A DNA stretch of 52,893 bases, from assembly GCA_016182905.1 (NCBI GenBank), contig JACPFR010000045.1, positions 1-52,893 on the forward strand. Reading direction: 5' to 3'. The stretch comes from Elusimicrobiota bacterium (GTDB taxonomy: Bacteria; Elusimicrobiota; Elusimicrobia; UBA1565; UBA9628). Shown here piece by piece: positions 42,001-49,079 of this stretch (its first letter is position 1; every line of letters starts with the position of its first letter). The notes beneath the pieces were generated by a model, which had not been told where the DNA came from, ran no database searches, and saw only the letters and a list, made by a program, of their open reading frames with translations. Made by a program: the position numbers and the translations under genes.

Positions 42001-42376
42001 CGAAGTCCTCGTGCTGCTCGCCGGGGGCGCCGCCGGGCAGCTCCCCGAGCGTCGGCATGACGAGCAGCTCGGGCGGCCGGGCGAGCGCGGCCAGCAGATC
42101 CCGCGCCCCGAGGCTCAGCGCGTCGTTGCTCACGACGTGCGTGGGACGGAACCGGGCGGCGCGGCGGGCGAGCGAGCGGAGGTCCTCCGCGGGCAGGTCG
42201 GCGTGGAGCGCGCGCCCGACGGGCGCTCCGCCGCGGTGCTTCATGCCGCCGCCGTAGCAGAGCCAGAGCGTCTCGCCGCCGCGCTCGCGGGCCAGACCCT
42301 GGAGGAACGGGAAGAACAGGCTGCTCTCGTTGCGCCGGAGAGCCCCGCGGAAGAACTCGAGCAGGAGGAGCCTCAT
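39032..42376 (-). CDS. fusion: radical SAM protein plus NifD-like domain
   Basis: The product has 1114 residues in one uninterrupted frame. Residues 1-540 resemble B12-type radical SAM enzymes: an N-terminal Rossmann-like part, HRGCAFCDCAL (C204, C207, C209), LLSMGVENFSESENARFNKR and a later GFILFTPWTTLADVRLN. The cysteine spacing is CxxCxC instead of CxxxCxxC; C179 (GTMC) might complete the site. Residues 555-1114 are a NifD-like domain with C712 (YATLECRL) and C782 (HLNTTCLPELIGDT), paralogous to the next gene. Such a fusion ties radical chemistry directly to a nitrogenase-like reductase. It has no K-like partner of its own directly behind it. Weak ribosome site; gap of 8 nt. Confidence 0.88.
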   Translation of the reverse strand: MRLLLLEFFRGALRRNESSLFFPFLQGLARERGGETLWLCYGGGMKHRGGAPVGRALHADLPAEDLRSLARRAARFRPTHVVSNDALSLGARDLLAALARPPELLVMPTLGELPGGAPGEQHEDFARCGWFLDWLGRPDPAAARRYLVEEAVPDYSAVLANAAARAAAPQITFVSGTMCAYRRTLEDNPHYHGLDLGAAKHRGCAFCDCALMPPLTAPPTGIMPLLETQLRRTLETAGRSGRDKGRYEFFDIRAFWRFDELFALVLRLKLPPSVFLFNPRIDDVLRRRARIERVLPALAKAGHEVRLLSMGVENFSESENARFNKRISLEQVDEFLALAKNWGNAYPGVFRPFKDGNAAVELGFILFTPWTTLADVRLNLELAAARGFPECGYWLYSILLLEESSPIFRLAEKEGGVLAGEFPDPGQYYGFFKNEGELTGVRAWRFKDERVAAYFALLVRVCAAERDGDACAHFRGDPLFDLAARLYREANADPDLPVRPLRIALSLLEVMEAARAPFAREMLLQDAVSRASIAAAEKRRSAPGSPEAAADAPRSQLGRDGLAYFKSLIGGPPGGWELETSSLTPGGVKFSLVRGPRRLEFDVAPQGRGKPGARLRSSRGEPSGEDAGLAATIAAGLAATTFDAIVARLRRDDLLFSDPDGSRIPSRLERYYRVVDHSRDFWKFVYPQWRCLEEKVNLGSHWARINYATLECRLANPEPGAPSLRFFAGERPEAGEDGCADIETQVTEADVVGGRTQERLGRALEETARREAPAYIHLNTTCLPELIGDTPVPFMRRIETELGVPVFWTSKTRPGGPVYSSWVERLLDASRPAARPDPRAVLLAGVPSPEARAQAEELCGALGLRVVGTLFPDLDFRRAPEMGSASAVVWLDPVGWETIPDSPFLRRGLAVVRTHPPYGLDGSRAWLGRVASVLGLQGEEDAFDRVLAARAAKLEALRAECRRRTAALIGDEADLELLVARRGALGFAPAELLGELGFNVLCLAFRPGGTADAAGARRPRKGHGAGTIETAPFSTRAQLERALARRADLAFTHFNHDPRLEALGLPGFTEAAFEPGLDGLLASGGRLLMKCRARPFPRHRAFLSGSGILSDGTD

Positions 42377-42384
42377 GCCGCCGG

Positions 42385-43716
42385 TCAGCGCGCTCCGGAC
42401 CGCCGCTCCCGCGGGGTCATCCAATCCAGGCAGAAGCCCTTGGTCACCTCGTTGGCCAGCCGCGAGCAGAACCCCAGCGCCCCGCGGAACCCCAGGAAGG
42501 GCTCGTCCTTCAGGAAGTGGGTGTAGTCGGACGGGTAGCCGAACTCGAGCCAGGACGTCTCCGGCCGGAGGAACTCGACGGCCATCGTCGTCGCCACGAG
42601 GACGTCGGCGTCCCGGCGCTTGAGGCCGAGCCAGTCCCGCTGGAGGTCGTTCTGCATCGGCTCGAACACGGTCCGGGGGCGCGCCGACAGCGCGGCCCGC
42701 TCGGCCTGCGGCAGGTGCCGCTCCCCGCCCAGCAGGATCATCCCCGCGATCTCCCCGCCCAGCTCCTCGATCATCTCGGCGAACGGCGCGGCGTAGTGCG
42801 GGTCGCTGACGTAGGCGAAGCGGCGGCCCAGGAAGGCGTGGGGCACGGACCACTCGAGCGCCGGCGCGACCGCGTCCAGCTCCGCGCGGACGAAGGCCGC
42901 GGCCTCCGCCTCCCGGCCGAACTCGCGGCCGAGCGACTCGACGAAGCGCCTCGTCGCGGCCAGGCCGAACGGGAGCTCCGCCTCGACGAGCCGGACCCCC
43001 AGCCTCCGGGCGAGTATCGCCGCCGCCTTGCGCCCGTGCCCGAAGGAGACGACGGCGCCGGCCCGGCGCGCGTCGCGCAGGCTCTCGTAGCCGCCGCCGG
43101 ACAGCCAGGTGGAGACGGGCTCCAGCCGCAGGGCGCGGAGGATCCGCTCGATCTCGCGGACGTTGCCCCGGTGGTCGCCCTCGTTGCGCCCCATCATGTA
43201 GCCGACCACGGCCACGTTCTCCGGGCGGGGCTCGGCCGGCGAGAGGTCCATGTCCTTGGCCATCGCCTCGAGGACCGCGTTATATCCGTCGAGCCAGTCT
43301 CCCGCCAGGCCGATCTGCGGAGGCACGACGAAGGCGGGCTTGAAGCCCCCCGCGAAGACCTGCCTGACGATGCGGGCGTAGTCGGTGCCCGCGATCGTGC
43401 ACATCGGCACCGAGCCCATGAAGACCGCGCCGCACGCGGGCCGCCGGGCGATGCGCTCGAGGCCGGCGGCGATCTCGCCCTCGAGGTTGCCGGCGATGTT
43501 GAAGACGCTCAGCCCCGTGTAATGGACGCGGTGCTCGCCCTGGCAGGACATCAAGGTCGAGAAGAGGTCGTGGCGCCCGTGGATCTGCTCGCCCTTGGCC
43601 CGGATGCAGTCGGGACCGTCGCCGAGGAAATAGGCGTCGGAGATCGCGTTCAAGGCCAGGAACGCGCCGTGGAGATACGGGGGGTTGAGCCTCACGCCCG
43701 GAGCCTTGGCGGTCAT
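42385..43716 (-). CDS. NifK-like nitrogenase component 1 protein
   Basis: The product has 443 residues. GDGPDCIRAKGEQIHGRHDL (32-51, C37) and SVPMCTIAGTDY (C106) mark the two retained cluster-cysteine regions. GDWLDGYNAVLEAMAKDMDL and YMMGRNEGDHRGNVREIERI are K-set blocks. The end FGYPSDYTHFLKDEPFLGFRGALGFCSRLANEVTKG mirrors NifK. The start overlaps the D-like gene at 43713 by four bases (ATGA), marking the pair as a heterodimer. Confidence 0.88.
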   Translation of the reverse strand: MTAKAPGVRLNPPYLHGAFLALNAISDAYFLGDGPDCIRAKGEQIHGRHDLFSTLMSCQGEHRVHYTGLSVFNIAGNLEGEIAAGLERIARRPACGAVFMGSVPMCTIAGTDYARIVRQVFAGGFKPAFVVPPQIGLAGDWLDGYNAVLEAMAKDMDLSPAEPRPENVAVVGYMMGRNEGDHRGNVREIERILRALRLEPVSTWLSGGGYESLRDARRAGAVVSFGHGRKAAAILARRLGVRLVEAELPFGLAATRRFVESLGREFGREAEAAAFVRAELDAVAPALEWSVPHAFLGRRFAYVSDPHYAAPFAEMIEELGGEIAGMILLGGERHLPQAERAALSARPRTVFEPMQNDLQRDWLGLKRRDADVLVATTMAVEFLRPETSWLEFGYPSDYTHFLKDEPFLGFRGALGFCSRLANEVTKGFCLDWMTPRERRSGAR

Positions 43717-45467
43717 CGGGACGGCCTCCCGGCGACGCGGGCCAGGTGCTCGCCGTATCGCTCGTAGAACGGCAGGCGGCATACCGCGAGCAGCCGGCGC
43801 AGGGAGCGCACGGCGCCCTCGAGGCCCATCTCGAAGTCCTTGCTGGAGAACCGCGCCTTGCCCGCCGCGCTCACCCGCCAGTCGAAGAAGATGTCCGAGT
43901 ACACGGCCCGGAACTCCCCCTCGCGCAGCAGCCGCGTCAGCTCCGCCGGGGTCCGGAAGGGCGTCAGCCGCGCGCAGCGGGAGTCCCGCGCGGCCTCCGG
44001 GCCCTCGTTGTGCGGGTCGTAGCAGAGGACGTCGACGCCGAATCCCATCTCCTCGATCATGCGCATCATCGGCGCGCCCTGGCCGTGCCGCAGCTCCCAG
44101 AGCATCGGCAAGGTCGTCTCCGACACGACGAACGCCAGACGGAAGTCCCTCGCCCGCGCGGTCAGCTCCTCCCATTCGGGCTTCACGGCGGCGAGCTTGC
44201 CCTTCCAGACGGCCTCGAACGCCTCCTCGCGTCCCGCGGCCCTCGCGACGGCGCGCAGGCACTCGCCCGTGTCCTCGAGGCCGTACGGGGCCCGCACGGT
44301 CAGGACCGGCCGCTCCCCGCCGGCCAGGAGCTCCGGCAGCTTGGACTGGTACGAGGTCGCCGCGCCGAAGACGTGCGCCGCGGCGCGCGGGATCCGCTCC
44401 ATCGACGGGAAGTCCACGTCCGGGAACAGGCGCGTGTTGACCTCCACGCCCATCTCCTCCAGCATCGGGACCAGCTCCGCGTCGCGGTAGTCCGTCGGGA
44501 AATGGAACAGATTGACGGCGTTCCTCGCGGCCGGGACGTCCCAGTAGCCCGGCGCGGCGAACAGCGCCTTGAAGTGCTCGCCGAAGTTGTTCAGCTGGTC
44601 GCGGTCGCCGTGGCTCCAGCACACCGTCTTCAGGCCGCTGGCCTCCTCGATGCGGCGCGTGATGGACCCGGAGTCCTCGCCCATGACGATCGAGGTGCAG
44701 AAGTGGTTGAAGACGACGTAGTCGGCGTCGGCCCCGGCCGACGCCTTGGCCACCGACTCGACGAGGGCGTCGGCCTTCTCGACCGCCCCCAGGACCATGT
44801 CCCGCTCCTCGAGCTCCATCACGATCCCGGTGCGGAACACCGTCGCCCCGAAGCTGTCGGACGGCACGCGGACCGGGTACGCGAAGAAGGACCACTTGCG
44901 CGGATCGTTGCCGGACCAGGAGTAGAGGCATTCGCGGTCGGAGTAGCGCGCGTAGATCGTCCTGTTCATCTTCAGCTCGGGGTAGCCGAGCAGGACCTCG
45001 TAGTCCTGGTCGGCGAAGAAGTTCCGCCAGCCCGCCTCGAGCAGGTTGATCGGTCCCGCCGCGATGGGCACGCGCAGCGCGCTCGTCGAATCGCCGCCCG
45101 GCGTCATCTCGACGAAGGTGTCCGGATCCTCCGAGATGATCGTCAGGACGTCCTCCAGGGTCCGCTTCCCGAGCCGCGCGGCCAGCGCCGCGATCAGGCG
45201 CTTCATGGCCGGGCCGGGGTCGCCCTCGGCCGCGATCGACAGGCCGGCGGTCTCGGCGGCGGCGCTCGGCGCGCCCTTGGGCAGGAGGTAGAAGGCCAGG
45301 CGCAGACCGCCCTTGCTCAGGCCGACGCGCACGTTCGTCGCGCCGACGCCGCACAGGGAGCGGATCGTCCAGCCGTCGGCGGCCGCCGTCAGCCCCAGGA
45401 GCTTGGCGACGGCCGTCGTGGACCGTCCGCCCGCCAGAAGGTGCGGGACCTGCGCCGTGAAGGACAT
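43713..45467 (-). CDS. NifD-like nitrogenase component 1 protein
   Basis: The product has 584 residues. A leading domain (about 15-120) contains ADGWTIRSLCGVG and LRLAFYLLP. The NifD-like part begins near LLEAGWRNFFADQD (142-155); C180 (YSDRECLYSW) and C257 (FNHFCTSIVMGED) are the cluster cysteines. At the Cys275-equivalent position it has Gly (HVFGAATSY) where two sister proteins have Cys, so this paralogue cannot bind a cofactor through that residue. LEERDMVLG corresponds to QEKDIVFGG. The C-terminus YSDIFFDWRVSAAGKARFSS is nearly identical to that of 49072-50685. TGATG overlap with the radical SAM gene upstream. Confidence 0.88.
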   Translation of the reverse strand: MSFTAQVPHLLAGGRSTTAVAKLLGLTAAADGWTIRSLCGVGATNVRVGLSKGGLRLAFYLLPKGAPSAAAETAGLSIAAEGDPGPAMKRLIAALAARLGKRTLEDVLTIISEDPDTFVEMTPGGDSTSALRVPIAAGPINLLEAGWRNFFADQDYEVLLGYPELKMNRTIYARYSDRECLYSWSGNDPRKWSFFAYPVRVPSDSFGATVFRTGIVMELEERDMVLGAVEKADALVESVAKASAGADADYVVFNHFCTSIVMGEDSGSITRRIEEASGLKTVCWSHGDRDQLNNFGEHFKALFAAPGYWDVPAARNAVNLFHFPTDYRDAELVPMLEEMGVEVNTRLFPDVDFPSMERIPRAAAHVFGAATSYQSKLPELLAGGERPVLTVRAPYGLEDTGECLRAVARAAGREEAFEAVWKGKLAAVKPEWEELTARARDFRLAFVVSETTLPMLWELRHGQGAPMMRMIEEMGFGVDVLCYDPHNEGPEAARDSRCARLTPFRTPAELTRLLREGEFRAVYSDIFFDWRVSAAGKARFSSKDFEMGLEGAVRSLRRLLAVCRLPFYERYGEHLARVAGRPSR

Positions 45468-46450
45468 CAAGGACCTCCCGTGCGGTGATCCGAGCCCGGC
45501 GCGACGAGGACCTCGCGCCGCCAGAACTCCCGCATCCGTTTTCCGACCGCCAGATTGTTGAGCATGTCCCGGCGCGCCGCGCCGTCGACGTCGGCGGCGC
45601 GCAGGCGGCGCAGCTGATCCCGCGGCCCGACGCTCCGCCCGGGAAGGCGCTTCAGCCCGCTCACCGGGCCGATCAGGAACGAGCCGTGGAGCCCCGGCCA
45701 CAGGCGCTCGAGCACGACCGAGGTGCCGACGTACAGGCGCCCGTCGGTGTCGACGACGTGCTGGGGGCTCAGCAGCACGGGCTCGGCGTCGTTGCGGCGG
45801 TTGAACACCTCCGCCGGCGGGGACGCCGCGTCGGCCAGGCGGTAGGCGCGCCGCAGCTCCCGCTCGAGGGCCGCCAGCGACGGCTCGTCCCAGAAGACGC
45901 CGAGGGCGTAGCTGATCTGGAAGGCGCGCACGCCTTTCCCGAGCAGGAAGGCCACGCTCCGCGACAGCCGGCCGGCGGAGCCGGGGGTCGCGACGACGTT
46001 GACGAAGAAGGGCCGGCCGGAGCGGGCCAGCGCCGCGAGGTTGCGCTCGAGGACCGGCCAGAGGCCGCGGCCCGCCCCGCGCTGCGCGGTCTGCACGTCC
46101 TCGCCGCCGTCGAAGCTCAGCATCACGCGGGCGCCGAGCCGCCCGAGCTCGCGGACGCGCGCGGCGGTGAGGAGCAGCCCGTTGGTGGTGATCCCCAGGC
46201 TCAGGTCCTTGCGCTTCCGGGCGGCGGCCGCGGCCGCGTGCGCCAGGATCTCGCGCACGAGCCCGTACTCGACGAGCGGCTCGCCGCCCATGAGCTGGAG
46301 CTCCAGCGGCCCTTCCTCCCGGAGCAGGAGCTCGACGGCCCGGCGCCACGCGCTGCGGCTCATCGCGCCCCCCCCGTGATCCATGTGGCAGTACACGCAG
46401 GCCATGGGACAGGCCCGCGTCACGAGCAGGTCCAGGCGCAAGGGCCTCAC
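45467..46450 (-). CDS. radical SAM protein (anSME/SPASM-like core, no auxiliary Cys tail)
   Basis: The product has 327 residues from the GTG at 46450, chosen because it overlaps the previous stop as GTGA; an ATG at 46462 would add four residues. C14, C18 and C21 lie in RACPMACVYCHMDHGG, followed by LQLMGGEPLVEY and MLSFDGGEDVQTAQRG, the pattern of sulfatase-maturase-like enzymes. The C-terminus (DMLNNLAVGKRMREFW) has no cysteines, so only the SAM cluster is present. It sits between a radical SAM gene and a D-like gene. Substrate unknown. Confidence 0.85.
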   Translation of the reverse strand: MRPLRLDLLVTRACPMACVYCHMDHGGGAMSRSAWRRAVELLLREEGPLELQLMGGEPLVEYGLVREILAHAAAAAARKRKDLSLGITTNGLLLTAARVRELGRLGARVMLSFDGGEDVQTAQRGAGRGLWPVLERNLAALARSGRPFFVNVVATPGSAGRLSRSVAFLLGKGVRAFQISYALGVFWDEPSLAALERELRRAYRLADAASPPAEVFNRRNDAEPVLLSPQHVVDTDGRLYVGTSVVLERLWPGLHGSFLIGPVSGLKRLPGRSVGPRDQLRRLRAADVDGAARRDMLNNLAVGKRMREFWRREVLVAPGSDHRTGGP

Positions 46451-47781
46451 CGCGCCGGGCATGCCAGGGCCCCCAGGCCGAACCGCCGGGCGTACTCCGC
46501 CGGCACGCCCATGCAGCGGGCATCGTACGCGCACTTCCGGCAGCCGGGGCGCTTGGCGCGGCCGACGTCGCCGGTCTCCCCGGAGAAATCCTCCGCGTAG
46601 CGCACCCGCTCCCGGGAGAACTCGACGTCGCCCGCGTACGCCGCCGGATCGGCGACGAGGCAGGGCGGCATGGCGGTCTCGCCCGTGAACCGCTGGAGCA
46701 CGAGGCCCTCCTCGAGGCCGCGCGCCAGCGCCCGGCGCAGATAGGGCGCGGCCTTCTCCAGGTCGACGGCCATCGCCGGCGCGGCGTTCATCCCGGCCCC
46801 GTTCAGGAACGAGAAGGCGACCTCGAGGCGGCCCGCCCCCTTCCGGAGGCGCGCGCGCGCCAGCCGGCCCAGGAAGCCCACCAGCCCGGGCAGCGCGCGA
46901 TAGTTCTCCGCGTTGACCAGCACGCACGCCGTCACCCGGGCGCGGCCCGACTCCAGGAGGCGCCCCAGCCCCTCGACGACCTTGGGGAAGGTCGCGCGGC
47001 TGCCGGTGACGCGGGCGTGGAGGGCGGGCGTGTGCGCGTGGAAGGAGACGTCGAAGCCCTCCACCCCGAGGGCGAGGAGGCTCTCCAGGTAGCCGGGGCG
47101 GGCGAGGGCCGCCCCGTTGGTCTGCAGCACGAAGCGCCTCAGGCCGCGACGGCGCGCCGAGGCGATGATCTCCATCAGCCGCGGATCCACGGTGGGCTCG
47201 CCGCCGGACAGCACCAAGGTCCCGCCCGGGCCGAGGTCGCGGGCCAGGCCGTCGAGCTCGCGCTCGAGCTCGGCCCCGCCGGCCCCGCCGGCGCGGACGG
47301 GCACGAAGCAGAACGGGCAGCGGTGGTTGCAGGCCGAGGTGACGCGCAGGATCCGCTCGAGGCCCTCGCGACCCGCCTCGTGCGTCTCGGCGCGCGCGCC
47401 CGGAGGCCCTTCGCCCCGGCCGCGCAGGGACTCGAAGAGCAGGCACAGCGCCGAGGACAGCTCGCCGAGGGCCGCCTCGTCCTCCAGAGCCGTCCGCGTG
47501 CCCGGCAGGCGGCGCAGGTGGAACAGCGCGGGCACCGACGCCTTCCCGCCGCGGTACTCGAGGACGTACGCCGCGACGACGCGGCGCGCGCGCCGGACCG
47601 CGAGCACCACGCGGCCGCGGGGCGACGCGACGGCCAGGGTCCACCCTCGCCCGGCGAGCAGGGCCTGCACCGAGCCGACGAACGTGTTCTCCGGCCGCGC
47701 CGGCCCGGCGATCGCCCGCGCGAGCTCGCGCGCGCAATCCGCGAGGCGCCCCTCCGACAGCAAGGCCCGCGGTTCGCTCAC
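46447..47781 (-). CDS. radical SAM protein with GWxL-type N-terminal domain and C-terminal Cys motif
   Basis: The product has 444 residues from the GTG at 47781 (GTGA). A leading domain spans about 33-120 (LLAGRGWTLAVAS, RRVVAAYVLEYRG, LCLLFESLRG). The radical SAM core has C151, C155 and C158 (SACNHRCPFC), VLSGGEPTVDPRLM and LQTNGAAL. The tail GCRKCAYDARCMGVPAEYAR carries three cysteines. It is a full-length paralogue of 17740-18990, the two copies lying near opposite ends of the cluster. Its gene directly follows a D/K pair. Confidence 0.88.
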   Translation of the reverse strand: MSEPRALLSEGRLADCARELARAIAGPARPENTFVGSVQALLAGRGWTLAVASPRGRVVLAVRRARRVVAAYVLEYRGGKASVPALFHLRRLPGTRTALEDEAALGELSSALCLLFESLRGRGEGPPGARAETHEAGREGLERILRVTSACNHRCPFCFVPVRAGGAGGAELERELDGLARDLGPGGTLVLSGGEPTVDPRLMEIIASARRRGLRRFVLQTNGAALARPGYLESLLALGVEGFDVSFHAHTPALHARVTGSRATFPKVVEGLGRLLESGRARVTACVLVNAENYRALPGLVGFLGRLARARLRKGAGRLEVAFSFLNGAGMNAAPAMAVDLEKAAPYLRRALARGLEEGLVLQRFTGETAMPPCLVADPAAYAGDVEFSRERVRYAEDFSGETGDVGRAKRPGCRKCAYDARCMGVPAEYARRFGLGALACPAR

Positions 47782-49079
47782 GCCGCCCCCGCCTTCGTGC
47801 GCAGGCCCTTGACGACCTCGTTGGCCGCGCGCGAGAGGAAGCCCAGCGCGCCCTTGAACCCCAGGAAAGGCGCGTCGTCGAGGAAATGCGTGAACTCGGA
47901 CGGGAAGCCGAACTCGAGCCAGGGAATCTTCGGGTTGAGGTACTTGAGGCTGCGGCTGTTGCAGACGAGCAGGTCCACCTTCCAGCGCGTCGTCGCCCCG
48001 AACAGGCGCCGCAGCTTGGCGCGGTCCGGCTCGAACACCGTGCCGGGACGGGCCTCCAGCGCGCGCCGGCGCTCCGCGCTGAGATGGCCGGGGCGGCCCA
48101 TGACGACGGTCGCGACGAGGCGTCCCCCCACCTCCTCGATCATGTCGGCGAAGGCCTCGGCGTAGTGCGGGTCGCCCGCGAACGCGAAGCGGCGGTCGGC
48201 GAACGCGTGCGGGACGCTCCACTCCAGGCGCGGGACGACCGCGTCGAGCTCCGCGTCGACGAACCTCCGCGCCTCGGCCTCGCGGCCGAGCTCGCGGCCG
48301 AGGAGCTCGACGAAGCGGCGGCTGCCCTCCAGCCCGAACGGGAGCTCGGCCTCGACGAGCTTGACGCCCAGGCGCCGGGCCAGGACCCTCGCGGCCTCGC
48401 GGCCGTACGGGAGCGAGACGATCGCGCCCGCCTTGCGGACCTCGCGCAGATGCTCGTAGGGGCGGCCCGAGAGCCAGGTGGAGACGGGCTCGACGCCGAG
48501 CGCGCGCAGGATGCGCTCGAGCTCGCGCACGTTGCCCTGATGATCGCCCTCGTTGCGGTCCATCAGGTAGCCCACGACGGCCGCGCCGTTCCTGTCCGGC
48601 TTCGCCCCCGACAGGTCGATGCCCGACGCGATGACCTCGAGCCCGCCCGCGTAGCCGTCGAGCCAATCCCCGGACACGGCCGAGCGCCGCGGGATGAGGA
48701 ACGCGGGCTTGCCGCAGCCGGCGAGCGCGTCGCGCAGGATGCGCTCGTAGTCGGTGCCGGCGATGGCGCACATCGGCATCGCGCCCGTGAAGATGACGCC
48801 GGAGCTCGGCCAGCCGGCGATGCGCTCGAGCCCCTTGGCGATCTCCGCCTCGAAGCTCCCCGCGATGTTGAACACGTTGACGCCCGTGTACTGGATGCGG
48901 TGGTCGCTGCCGCACGAGAGCAAAGTGGAGAACAGGTCGTGGCGGCCGTGGATGTGCTCGGCCTTGGCGAACACGCAGCTCGGGCCGTCGCCCAGGAAAT
49001 ACGCGTCGGGGATGGCGTTGAAGGCCGCGTACAGGCCGTGGAGGAAGGGAAGGTTGAACCGGACGCCCGGGCTAGACAT
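47778..49079 (-). CDS. NifK-like nitrogenase component 1 protein
   Basis: The product has 433 residues. GDGPSCVFAKAEHIHGRHDL (30-49, C35) and AMPMCAIAGTDY (C104) give the two cluster-cysteine regions. GDWLDGYAGGLEVIASGIDL, YLMDRNEGDHQGNVRELERI and STWLSGRPYEHLREV are K-set blocks. The C-terminus FGFPSEFTHFLDDAPFLGFKGALGFLSRAANEVVKG mirrors NifK. It overlaps the D-like gene at 49072 by eight bases. Confidence 0.88.
   Translation of the reverse strand: MSSPGVRFNLPFLHGLYAAFNAIPDAYFLGDGPSCVFAKAEHIHGRHDLFSTLLSCGSDHRIQYTGVNVFNIAGSFEAEIAKGLERIAGWPSSGVIFTGAMPMCAIAGTDYERILRDALAGCGKPAFLIPRRSAVSGDWLDGYAGGLEVIASGIDLSGAKPDRNGAAVVGYLMDRNEGDHQGNVRELERILRALGVEPVSTWLSGRPYEHLREVRKAGAIVSLPYGREAARVLARRLGVKLVEAELPFGLEGSRRFVELLGRELGREAEARRFVDAELDAVVPRLEWSVPHAFADRRFAFAGDPHYAEAFADMIEEVGGRLVATVVMGRPGHLSAERRRALEARPGTVFEPDRAKLRRLFGATTRWKVDLLVCNSRSLKYLNPKIPWLEFGFPSEFTHFLDDAPFLGFKGALGFLSRAANEVVKGLRTKAGAA

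Noticed and set aside
39080-42526. Very long plus-strand open frame opposite the radical SAM-NifD fusion
   Set aside because: It is Arg/Glu/Pro-rich low complexity with no recognisable motif; it is the mirror of a high-GC coding frame. The same holds for 2987-4660, 25409-27517 and other opposite-strand frames.
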